Source: JABFXX01 sp036489755 (GTDB taxonomy: Bacteria; Myxococcota_A; Polyangia; Haliangiales; Haliangiaceae). From it: a DNA stretch of 64,000 nucleotides. Below the pieces are notes generated by a model. That model ran no database searches and had not been told where the DNA came from. It saw only the letters and a list, made by a program, of their open reading frames with translations. Below, piece by piece: positions 51,867 to 59,007 of the stretch. The position numbers and the translations under genes are program-made. The stretch spans positions 144,168 to 208,167 of the forward strand of contig DASXFD010000075.1 in the NCBI GenBank assembly GCA_036489755.1, written 5' to 3'. The number at the start of each line of letters is the position of its first letter. Positions within the stretch are counted from its first letter, which is position 1.

Positions 51867-52369
51867 AGACACGGCGAGTCGTCATCGAGCAACGGCATGA
51901 CAGTGTGCCAGTCGGCTTCGTCGGCGACCTGAAACTCCCATGCACGAAGGTCGGGTGGCCGCGACGCCAACACCGCGTTCGCCTGCGCCGCATTGGCGGC
52001 GTAGTAAAACAGCTCTCGGTGCCCGGACGTCGTGGCTCGCCCGACGAAGGCAACGGGCTCGGCGGCGAACAGCCGAGTTGTGATGCCGTCCTCGACCTGG
52101 TTCAGGATCGCCGCCTCGTGATCAGTCGGCAAGCCGTCCGCATTCTGCTCGCCGGTGGTGATGTCGATGTGGACGAGAAACCGAAACGCAGCCCGCCTGT
52201 CCGCTGAGCGATACCGGCGGTCGAGCGTGACGAAGGCCGGGTGCTTGTCTTGGTCGACCATCTCGTGAATGCACCAGCTCGGCTGGGCCGGCGCCGGCGG
52301 AGCCACTCGCACGGTGGGCTGCGCGCATGCGGTGAGGACGACGGTGACGAGCGCTGACTTGGCGTACAT
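51863..52369 (-). CDS. lipoprotein of unknown function
   Basis: The protein has 168 residues from ATG 52369, giving MYAKSALVTVVLTAC with the lipobox at Cys15. Longer frames upstream would spoil the signal peptide. The mature part has HEMVDQDKHPAFVTLDRRY, VGRATTSGHRELFYYAAN and EFQVADEADWHTV. These resemble DUF695/RraB-like proteins that bear a RELYFYA segment; that resemblance is from memory. No catalytic motif is seen. Confidence 0.65.
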   Translation of the reverse strand: MYAKSALVTVVLTACAQPTVRVAPPAPAQPSWCIHEMVDQDKHPAFVTLDRRYRSADRRAAFRFLVHIDITTGEQNADGLPTDHEAAILNQVEDGITTRLFAAEPVAFVGRATTSGHRELFYYAANAAQANAVLASRPPDLRAWEFQVADEADWHTVMPLLDDDSPCL

Positions 52370-52424
52370 GGCGGCGCTATCGGCCGCCATGCCCCCAGTT
52401 GCGGCGAAAGAACTGTCTGTCACG

Positions 52425-54161
52425 TCACACTGAGCACTCGCCTTCGGTGGTGGCGACCTCGAACGCGCTGGCCGTGCCGAGGTCGATGAAGTCGTCGGGC
52501 GTCGCGTCGGCGTCGCCGAGCTTCTCGAGATCGGCGATCAGCGACTTCAGGACGTCGGCGGAGACGCTCGCCCAGAACGTGTGATCGCGGCCGCCCGCCG
52601 CGACGTAGAAATCGATCAGGCGCTCGAGCGCCGCACCGGCTCGTCGCGCCGGCACCTTGCCGATCAGGCGGCCGAAGTCGGCGCGGTCCGACGCGAAGCC
52701 GCCGCCGACGTAGACGAGGTATTGCGGAGCCGGCTTGCCGGCGATCTTGCGCATGCCGCCCTGAAAACCGATGCCGGCGACGTAGTGCTGGCCACAGCCG
52801 TGCGGGCAACCCGAGACTTTGACGTCGAGGCCCTTCGCCGCGGCGACGAGATCGGGCCGGCGATCGAGCAGCTCGACCAGCACGCCGGCGAGCCCGCGCG
52901 ACGCGGTGACCGCGAGCTTGCAGCTCGACGCACCCGGGCAGCTGGTGACGTCGGCGAGCGTGTGCGCGCCCGATTTGGCAAGCCCGACGTGCGCGAGCTC
53001 GCGGTACAGCGCGGGCAGCTTCGCGGTCGGCACGTAGCGCAGCACGACGTTCTGATCGTTCGAGAGGCGCAGCTCGCCTTCGCCGAAGCCGACGACGAGC
53101 TCGGCGAGCGCGCGCAGCTGCGCGGCGGTCACGTCGCCGAGCACGAGCCGGATCACGACCGTCGAGAAGCCGGCTTGTTTTTGCGGCCGCACGCTGTCGC
53201 CGGCCCACGCCGCGTAGGCCGGATCTGCGTCCGAGACGGCAAGCGCGAGCGGCCGGCGCGACGGCGCTTGCGGTTGCGGCGGCACCACGAGCGGCACGCC
53301 GCCCTCGTGACGGATCAGCTCGCGCTCGGCCCGGTATTCGGCGAGAAACGCCTCTTTGCCGATCTTGTCGATCGCCCACTTGAGGCGCGCCTTCGCCCGG
53401 TTGTGGCGGTTGCCGATGCGATGGAACACGCGAACGATCGCGTCGGCGGCTTCGAGGATCTCGCCCGCGGGCACGAATTCCTCGACGACGAGCGCGCTCC
53501 GCCGCAACGTCGATAGGCCGCCGCCCGCCATCAGCTGGAAGCCGATCGCACCGTCTCGCGTACGCGCGAGGAACCCGAGGTCGTTGATGAACGCCTGCGA
53601 GCAATCGGTGCCGCAGCAGCCGCCGACCGACGGCTTGAGCTTGCGCGGCAGCGTCGACGAATAGGGACCTCTCAAGAGGTGGCGCGCGAGCGCGTCGAGG
53701 TACGGCGTCGGATCGAACGGCTCGCCGGCCGCGACACCCGCGAACGGGCACAGCGTCCAGTTGCGCACCGAGTTGCCGCACGCTTCTTTCGTCGTGATGC
53801 CGGCGTCGGCGAGCGTGGTCAGCGCCGACTCGACGTCGGCCATCGGCACGAAGTGAAACTGCACGTTCTGGCGCGTCGTCACGTGGCCCTTGCCGCCGCC
53901 GTGGCGCTCGGCGACGTCGGCGAGCGCGCGCAGCTGCTGCGTCGTCGCGATCCCGCCCGGCAGCTTCGCGCGGATCATCATCACGCCGTCCTGGCGCTGG
54001 CCGTAGACGCCGTTGAGCAGGCGGAACGACCGCCACGCGTCGGCATCGAGCTCGCCGCGCTCGAACGCCTCGAGCCGCTCGACGAACAAGTCGACATCTT
54101 CGCGGCGCGCGAAGCCGAGCCGGCCAACGGAAACGCGATCAGGAGCTTCGTTTGTGCTCAT
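52425..54161 (-). CDS. ferredoxin-type sulfite/nitrite reductase hemoprotein
   Basis: This 578-residue siroheme-[4Fe-4S] enzyme has two ferredoxin-like half-domains. The cluster-siroheme ligands are C408 and C414 (SCPGASSCKLAV) and C452 and C456 (SGCPHGCGQH). HVTTRQNVQFHFVP near residue 93 and CGNSVRNWTLCPFAG near 128 are typical of NirA/CysI. Context (APS reductase, siroheme synthesis) makes sulfite reductase most likely, with ferredoxin as donor since no CysJ flavoprotein is present. It overlaps the SUMT gene by 23 bases and is the last gene of the operon. Confidence 0.92.
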   Translation of the reverse strand: MSTNEAPDRVSVGRLGFARREDVDLFVERLEAFERGELDADAWRSFRLLNGVYGQRQDGVMMIRAKLPGGIATTQQLRALADVAERHGGGKGHVTTRQNVQFHFVPMADVESALTTLADAGITTKEACGNSVRNWTLCPFAGVAAGEPFDPTPYLDALARHLLRGPYSSTLPRKLKPSVGGCCGTDCSQAFINDLGFLARTRDGAIGFQLMAGGGLSTLRRSALVVEEFVPAGEILEAADAIVRVFHRIGNRHNRAKARLKWAIDKIGKEAFLAEYRAERELIRHEGGVPLVVPPQPQAPSRRPLALAVSDADPAYAAWAGDSVRPQKQAGFSTVVIRLVLGDVTAAQLRALAELVVGFGEGELRLSNDQNVVLRYVPTAKLPALYRELAHVGLAKSGAHTLADVTSCPGASSCKLAVTASRGLAGVLVELLDRRPDLVAAAKGLDVKVSGCPHGCGQHYVAGIGFQGGMRKIAGKPAPQYLVYVGGGFASDRADFGRLIGKVPARRAGAALERLIDFYVAAGGRDHTFWASVSADVLKSLIADLEKLGDADATPDDFIDLGTASAFEVATTEGECSV

Positions 54162-54903
54162 GGAATTCTCCGAATTCTCCGACCTCCGGCGCGATCTGCG
54201 CCGCGAGAGCTACGACATCTCCAACGACGATCACGCCCGCGTGGTCGCTTTCGATCGTCACGTTCGCCAGCTCGCCGAGCGTGCCGAGCCAGCGCTCGCC
54301 GCCTGGTTGTGATGCGCCGAGCGCGATCGCGGTGGGCGTGGTCGCCGGCCAGCCGCGCGCGACGAGGCGCGCCGCGAGCTGCGCGCGCGTCGCCAGGCCC
54401 ATCAGCACGACGAGCGTGAGCGAATTCGGCGAGAGCGCGTCGACGATCGGCCCGAACACGGGCTCGGCGTGGCCCGAGATCACCACGAAGCCGGTGGCGA
54501 GCCCGCGGTGCGTGACCGGAATGCCGGCGAGCGCGGGCGCCGCGATCGCGGAGCTCACGCCGGGCACGACCTCGAACGGCACACCCGCGGCCGCGAGCGC
54601 GAGCGCTTCTTCGCCGCCGCGCCCGAGCACGAACGGATCGCCGCACTTGAGGCGCACGACGGAGAGCCCGCGGCGCGCCGCGCGGATCATCAGCCGCTCG
54701 ATCGACGCTTGTGTGATCGAGTGCCGGCCGGCGCGCTTGCCGACGAAGAATCGCTTCGCACGCGGCGCGAGCTCGAGCAGCTCGGCCGGCGCGAGCGCGT
54801 CGTAGAGCACGAGGTCGGCATCGGCGAGCCGCTTGGCGGCCCGCACCGTGAGCAGCTCGGGATCGCCGGGCCCGGCTCCGACGAGCGAGACCATCGCGCT
54901 CAT
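54139..54903 (-). CDS. cobA: uroporphyrinogen-III C-methyltransferase
   Basis: This 254-residue SAM enzyme (SUMT) makes precorrin-2, the first step of siroheme. VSLVGAGPGDPELLTVRAAK is the N-terminal signature, VVRLKCGDPFVLGRGGEEA the second, and EVVPGVSSAIAAPALAGIPV the third. The chosen ATG gives MSAMVSL and overlaps the previous stop as ATGA; an ATG three codons later is possible. It supplies the cofactor for the sulfite reductase encoded next. Confidence 0.93.
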   Translation of the reverse strand: MSAMVSLVGAGPGDPELLTVRAAKRLADADLVLYDALAPAELLELAPRAKRFFVGKRAGRHSITQASIERLMIRAARRGLSVVRLKCGDPFVLGRGGEEALALAAAGVPFEVVPGVSSAIAAPALAGIPVTHRGLATGFVVISGHAEPVFGPIVDALSPNSLTLVVLMGLATRAQLAARLVARGWPATTPTAIALGASQPGGERWLGTLGELANVTIESDHAGVIVVGDVVALAAQIAPEVGEFGEFHEHKRSS

Positions 54904-55448
54904 GCGTACAACCGATCTAGCGCGCGCAACAGGAGCGGCCGGCGTGCGGCGATCGGCACGCGCTCGCGTTGCCACTGCCGGCGCGCAACGGCCGCGAGCT
55001 CGATCCAGCGCTCGAGATCGTCGGGCAGCACGGCGTCGAGCGCTTCGCGCAACAGGCCGGCGAGCGCGGGCGCGACGCCGCCGGTCGAGATCGCGATCTC
55101 GACGTCACCGCGCCGCACCACGCCGCCGAGATACGCGGTTGCCGATGCCGGATCGTCGACGGCGTTGCAGAACAAGCCGCGCGCGGCGGCCGCCGCGGCG
55201 ACCTCGCGGTTGACGTCGGGCGTCGCGGCCGCGACGACCCAGCGCGCGCCGATCAGGTGCGCGGGCGCGAAGCTCGCCTCGATCACGGTTGCACGCGCAC
55301 GGATCTCGGGCAGCACCTGCGGCGCGATCACGGTCACGCGCGCGCCGGCGGCGAGCAGCCCGTCGAGCTTGCTCGCGGCGACGGCGCCACCGCCGACGAT
55401 CGCGACCGGCAAACCGTCGAGCTTCAAGAACGCGGGATACAGGCTCAC
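54900..55448 (-). CDS. precorrin-2 dehydrogenase / sirohydrochlorin ferrochelatase
   Basis: This 182-residue MET8/CysG-N-type protein has YPAFLKLDGLPVAIVGGGAV with the NAD-binding GGG. TVIAPQVLPEI and NVRE-like text (here DVNREVAAAA) follow, and IAISTGGVAPALAGLLREAL is the C-terminal signature. It oxidises precorrin-2 and may insert iron. Start and stop codons overlap both neighbours by four bases (GTGA and ATGA). In this operon CysG is split into two proteins rather than fused. Confidence 0.9.
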   Translation of the reverse strand: MSLYPAFLKLDGLPVAIVGGGAVAASKLDGLLAAGARVTVIAPQVLPEIRARATVIEASFAPAHLIGARWVVAAATPDVNREVAAAAAARGLFCNAVDDPASATAYLGGVVRRGDVEIAISTGGVAPALAGLLREALDAVLPDDLERWIELAAVARRQWQRERVPIAARRPLLLRALDRLYA

Positions 55449-56092
55449 GTGGTCTCCTTGGTGACGTGCAAGCCGCACTCGCGCTTGCCGGCGCCGCGCC
55501 AGCGCCCGGCGCGCAGGTTCTCGCCGGGCACGATCGGCGACGTGCATGGCCGGCAGCCGATCGACGGATAGCCGAGCTCGTGCAGCGGGTTGACCGGAAC
55601 GTCGTGCGCGTAGACGTAGGCCCAGACGTCGTCGTGCGTCCACGCGACGAGCGGGTTGATCTTGAGCAGGCCGAACTTGCGATCGTGCTCGATCACGCGC
55701 GCGCCGGCGCGCTCGGGCGTCTGATCGCGGCGGATCGCGGTGATCCACGCGTCGAACCGCGCGAGCTCGGCACGCAGCGGCGCGATCTTGCGCCGCTCGC
55801 AGCAGCGATCGGAATCGAGGAGCCACTCGCCGTCGATAGGATCGGTCGGGCGCACGGCGCGGATCTCGACGCCGTAATGCGCCTCGAGCTGTTTCCACAG
55901 CGCGTACGTCTCGGGAAACAACACGCCGGTATCGAGCGTGAACAGATCGATCGGCAGCTTGCCGCGCGCGACGTGATCGATGATCACGCAGCCTTCGGCG
56001 CCGAAGCCCGTCGCGAACGTGATGCGCGGCGCGTGCTCGGCCGCCCACGCGAGGATCTCGGCGACGGGCCTGCCCTCGAGATCGGCGGTCAC
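55445..56092 (-). CDS. cysH: adenylylsulfate (APS) reductase, assimilatory
   Basis: This 215-residue PAPS/APS reductase-family enzyme has TFATGFGAEGCVIIDH and FTLDTGVLFPETY. The cysteine set C97-C98, C180 and C183 (DRCCERRK, GCRPCTSP) indicates a [4Fe-4S] cluster, and the catalytic C206 is in KRECGLH. The CC...CxxC pattern is that of APS-using enzymes, so APS rather than PAPS is the probable substrate. The start is GTG 56092, overlapping the permease stop. No CysD/CysN sulfurylase is in the window. Confidence 0.93.
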   Translation of the reverse strand: MTADLEGRPVAEILAWAAEHAPRITFATGFGAEGCVIIDHVARGKLPIDLFTLDTGVLFPETYALWKQLEAHYGVEIRAVRPTDPIDGEWLLDSDRCCERRKIAPLRAELARFDAWITAIRRDQTPERAGARVIEHDRKFGLLKINPLVAWTHDDVWAYVYAHDVPVNPLHELGYPSIGCRPCTSPIVPGENLRAGRWRGAGKRECGLHVTKETT

Positions 56093-56940
56093 GTGATCAC
56101 CCGCGCGATCCGCGGCGTGCGGAAGAACGTCCACAACAGGCCGATGTCGACGATCGCGGTCGCGAGCAGCAGCTGGTACGCGACGCCGGGCTCGATGCCG
56201 TGCTCGATCAGCGTGCGCGACAGCCCGAACGCGACGAGGTAGGCGTCGACGCTCATGCACACGCGGCGAAACGTCTCGACGCCGACGCGGCTCACGAGCA
56301 CGTGGCCGATCGGAACGCCGATCGCGACACCGGGCACGATCCACGGCAGCACGCCGGCGCTATCGCGCGTGAGCAGGCCGAGCCACGCGTACGCGAGCAG
56401 CGCGCACAGCGACTCGATCGTGCGGACTACCGCGAGCGCGACCTTGAAGTCTTCTTTCGCGAGGCCCTGGTTGTTCCAGAACAGCGCGAGCGGCGGCCCC
56501 GAGATCGTCGTGAGGCCGTACAGCAGGCCGACGCCCGCGCCGACCGGCACGGAGGCGGCCCGCTCGTTGCGAAACTGGAAGCGCCGGCCCGATGCCTGCA
56601 GCAGGATCAGCGGCAGCAGCGCGGCGTACACCGCGAGCTTGACGCCCGACGGCGCGAGGCTGCCGAGGAGCAGTGCGCCGACGATCACGCCCGGCACGAG
56701 CCCGGCCGCGAGCGGCACGACGCGACCGATCACGCGCGCGGCAGCGCCGCGATTCCACCACAGCGCGTACAGGTTGATGCCGACCTCGACGATCACGATC
56801 GCGGGGTTGAGCACGCGGCCCGCGATCACGAGCAGCGCGATCGGCACCGAGATCGACGAGTAGCCGTAGCCGAGTGCGCCGTTGACGCTCGCCGCGCCGA
56901 GGCTCGTCACCGCGAGCACGACGATCGCCGCCGTGGTCAC
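56089..56940 (-). CDS. TauE/SafE family sulfur-anion permease
   Basis: This 283-residue polytopic protein has eight or nine membrane helices. VNGALGYGYSSISVPIALLV in the first is the DUF81 hallmark, and LYGLTTISGPPLALFWNNQG in the second half is its repeat. Members export sulfite or sulfoacetate or import sulfate-related anions. As first gene of an assimilatory sulfate operon, uptake of sulfate or disposal of sulfite are both possible. The start is GTG 56940 with GGAGG five bases upstream. Confidence 0.9.
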   Translation of the reverse strand: MTTAAIVVLAVTSLGAASVNGALGYGYSSISVPIALLVIAGRVLNPAIVIVEVGINLYALWWNRGAAARVIGRVVPLAAGLVPGVIVGALLLGSLAPSGVKLAVYAALLPLILLQASGRRFQFRNERAASVPVGAGVGLLYGLTTISGPPLALFWNNQGLAKEDFKVALAVVRTIESLCALLAYAWLGLLTRDSAGVLPWIVPGVAIGVPIGHVLVSRVGVETFRRVCMSVDAYLVAFGLSRTLIEHGIEPGVAYQLLLATAIVDIGLLWTFFRTPRIARVIT

Positions 56941-56955
56941 GAACGCCTCCGCGTG

Positions 56956-56975
56956 TTGTCCGCCATAACGGACAA
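56956..56975. promoter_or_regulatory. candidate operator TTGTCCG-N6-CGGACAA
   Basis: A perfect seven-base inverted repeat with a six-base spacer lies just downstream of the -10 box of the sulfate-reduction operon. It would fit a dimeric repressor site; the regulator is not in the window. Confidence 0.6.
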
Positions 56976-57016
56976 TTATCTACTACGTGAACGGACGACC
57001 TGTCAACTATAACGGA
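56967..57016. repeat. three AACGGA direct repeats, two helical turns apart
   Basis: AACGGA occurs at 56967-56972 (as 'aacgga' after 'at'), 56990-56995 and 57011-57016, with spacings of about 22 bases. Two copies share the longer ATAACGGA. They span the promoter and could be activator sites on one face of the DNA. Confidence 0.5.
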
Positions 57017-58186
57017 TCAGCGTCGCTTCAGCTCGGCGAGGCCCTCGCGGGCGGCGTGCACGTCGGGGTCGGTCTTGGGCGCGAGCTCGAGAAACTTTTC
57101 ATACGCGTCGATCGCCTGCGGCTTCTTTTTCTCGGCGACGTACAGCTTCGCGAGCGGCAGATAGTTCGCGGCGCTCTTGGGCTCGCGGCGAATGCCCTGC
57201 GTGAGCACGACCTCGGCCTCGTCGTACTGCTTTTTGTCGACGAGCAAGAGGCCGAGCTTCGTCAGCGCCTTCGGATACGGCGGATCGAGCGCGACCGCTT
57301 TTTTGTACGCGTTGATCGCTTCGTCGAAGCGCTCCGAGACGCGGAAGATCTCGCCGTACGCGTACCAGAACAGCGACTCGTTCGGCGACAGCTGCACCGC
57401 CTGCGACAGCGATTGCTCGGCATCGGCTTGCTTGCCGTGCGCGTTGTAGAGCAGGCCGAGCTCGAAGTACGCGCGGCCGTTGCGCGGGTCGAGCTCGATC
57501 GCTTTCTTGAGCGACGCGGTCGCGTCGTCGACCTGATCCATCGCGCGCTGCGCGCTGCCGAGCAGGACGAGCGCGTCGACGTCGTTCGGCGCGGCCTTGA
57601 TCGCGAGCCTGAACTCGGACTCGGCCTCGTCGTGCTTGCCCGCCTTGTCGAGCGCGATGCCGAGCGCGACGTGATACTGCTCGCCGTCGGGCGCGAAGCG
57701 GACGGCCTTGCGCAGCTCGTCGAGCGCTTCGTCGGTCTTGTCGAGCAAGAGCAGCGCGCGGCCCATCTTCTCGTGCGCCGATGGATCCTCGGCGTTCATC
57801 CCGACCATCTGCTTGGCGACCTCGAGTGCTTCGGGGCCTTTTTCCTGCGCGAGCAACGCCTCGGCGTAGAGGTTGTAGCCCTTGATCTCGGTCATGTTCG
57901 CGTCGTAGTAGGGCTTCGCCACGTCGGCGGCCTTCTGCGCGCGGCCGGCACGGATCAGGAGCTGGACGCGCTCGGAGAGCACGTCGAACGACTTGTTGGC
58001 GTCGTAGACCTTCGCGTACTCGGCGTCGGCGCCGTCGATGTCGCCGTTCTTGGCGTCGTCGCGCGCCTGCTTGAGCTCGTCGGCGGTGGGGTCGGGCGCC
58101 TTCTTGACGTGCTTGACCGGCGGCGGCGTTGGCTTGCACGCCGGAAACGCCGTCAGGACCGCGAGGCAAAAGGCAAACCGAAGCAT
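57017..58186 (-). CDS. TPR-repeat lipoprotein
   Basis: This 389-residue protein has the lipobox FPAC at residue 17 after MLRFAFCLAVLTA. A Pro/Lys linker and about nine TPR repeats follow (for example AELGLLYNAHGK-like text, observed as YFELGLLYNAHGKQADAEQS, and YPKALTKLGLLLVDKKQYDE). It ends in basic AELKRR. Such proteins scaffold outer-membrane or motility complexes in myxobacteria. TACCGT lies six bases before its ATG, so it probably has its own promoter and reads toward the sulfate operon. Confidence 0.87.
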   Translation of the reverse strand: MLRFAFCLAVLTAFPACKPTPPPVKHVKKAPDPTADELKQARDDAKNGDIDGADAEYAKVYDANKSFDVLSERVQLLIRAGRAQKAADVAKPYYDANMTEIKGYNLYAEALLAQEKGPEALEVAKQMVGMNAEDPSAHEKMGRALLLLDKTDEALDELRKAVRFAPDGEQYHVALGIALDKAGKHDEAESEFRLAIKAAPNDVDALVLLGSAQRAMDQVDDATASLKKAIELDPRNGRAYFELGLLYNAHGKQADAEQSLSQAVQLSPNESLFWYAYGEIFRVSERFDEAINAYKKAVALDPPYPKALTKLGLLLVDKKQYDEAEVVLTQGIRREPKSAANYLPLAKLYVAEKKKPQAIDAYEKFLELAPKTDPDVHAAREGLAELKRR

Positions 58187-58192
58187 CCGTGG

Positions 58193-58198
58193 ACGGTA
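58193..58198 (-). promoter_or_regulatory. candidate -10 TACCGT, 6 bases before the TPR gene start
   Basis: On the minus strand TACCGT precedes ATG 58186 by six bases. Only the outer TA and the final T match the consensus. Confidence 0.25.
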
Positions 58199-58226
58199 GC
58201 GAAAGCCACCCGCGGATGCCACTCCG

Positions 58227-58994
58227 CTACATCGACATGCCACCGTCGACGTCGATCGTGCGGCCGTTGAAGTACTCGCACTCGAGCACGAACTTGACGG
58301 CGATCCACAGATCTTCGGGTAGACCGATGCGGCCGACGGGAATCGCCGCGACGAGCGCGTCGCGCGCCTTCTGGTTCATGCCTTGCGTCATCGGCGTCTC
58401 GACCATGCCGGGCGCGACGGCGCCGACACGGATCCCGAACGGCGCGAACTCGCGCGACCACGTCACCGTGTTGGCAGCGAGCGCGGCCTTCGCGGCCGAG
58501 TAATTCGACTGGCCGCGGTTGCCGTGGCGCGCCACCGACGACATGTTCACGATCACGCCGGGCCGCTGCTCGGTCGCGGCCATCTTGGCGACGGTCTCGC
58601 GCACCATGAACGTGGCGCCCGTGAGGTTCACGCCGATCACCGCGTCCCACTGTTCCTTCGAGAGCTTCGTGATCGCCCCGGTCGTGCGGTCCTTCTTGAC
58701 GAGCAAGCCGTCGCGCAGGATGCCGGCGTTGTTGATGAGCCCGTTGAGGCCGCCCATCGCGCCGGATGCCCACTCGACGAACGAGCCGCACTCGGCTTCG
58801 TTCGACACGTCGAGCTTCTTCGCGTGGATCTTGCCGGGCAGGCCCTTCGCCGATTCGACGAGCTGCGCGAGCTCGGCTTCCTTGACGTCGCCCGCGGCGA
58901 CTTGCGCGCCGGCTTCGGCGAGCCGGCGGGCGAAGTGCGCGCCCATGCCTTGAGCCGCACCGGTGACGATGATCTTGAGCTGGGAGAGCTGCAT
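58227..58994 (-). CDS. short-chain dehydrogenase/reductase
   Basis: This 255-residue classical SDR has the NAD(P) loop TGAAQGMGAHFA at 11-22, INNAGIL near 88, NMSSVARHG as the serine strand, and the YSAAK catalytic pair. VDGGMSM ends the chain as in FabG-like enzymes. The substrate is not evident; acyl-CoA or acyl-ACP reductases are the commonest with this ending. ATG 58994 was chosen because the upstream frame crosses a Cys/Ala-rich antisense of the next gene. TATAGC is seven bases upstream. Confidence 0.9.
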   Translation of the reverse strand: MQLSQLKIIVTGAAQGMGAHFARRLAEAGAQVAAGDVKEAELAQLVESAKGLPGKIHAKKLDVSNEAECGSFVEWASGAMGGLNGLINNAGILRDGLLVKKDRTTGAITKLSKEQWDAVIGVNLTGATFMVRETVAKMAATEQRPGVIVNMSSVARHGNRGQSNYSAAKAALAANTVTWSREFAPFGIRVGAVAPGMVETPMTQGMNQKARDALVAAIPVGRIGLPEDLWIAVKFVLECEYFNGRTIDVDGGMSM

Positions 58995-59001
58995 CCCAGC
59001 G

Positions 59002-59007
59002 GCTATA
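59002..59007 (-). promoter_or_regulatory. candidate -10 TATAGC, 7 bases before the SDR start
   Basis: On the minus strand TATAGC matches TATAAT at four positions, seven bases before ATG 58994. It lies directly after the stop of the preceding repeat-protein gene. Confidence 0.45.

Larger units (their letters stand above)
56941..57016 (-). promoter_or_regulatory. cys operon promoter region
   Basis: On the minus strand a perfect TTGACA (57001-57006) is followed by GATAAT (56975-56980) after 20 bases, or by TAGATA (56977-56982) after 18. GGAGG at 56946-56950 is the ribosome site. An unusually long spacer plus the palindrome next to the -10 suggests regulator-dependent activation or repression. 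Confidence 0.6.
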
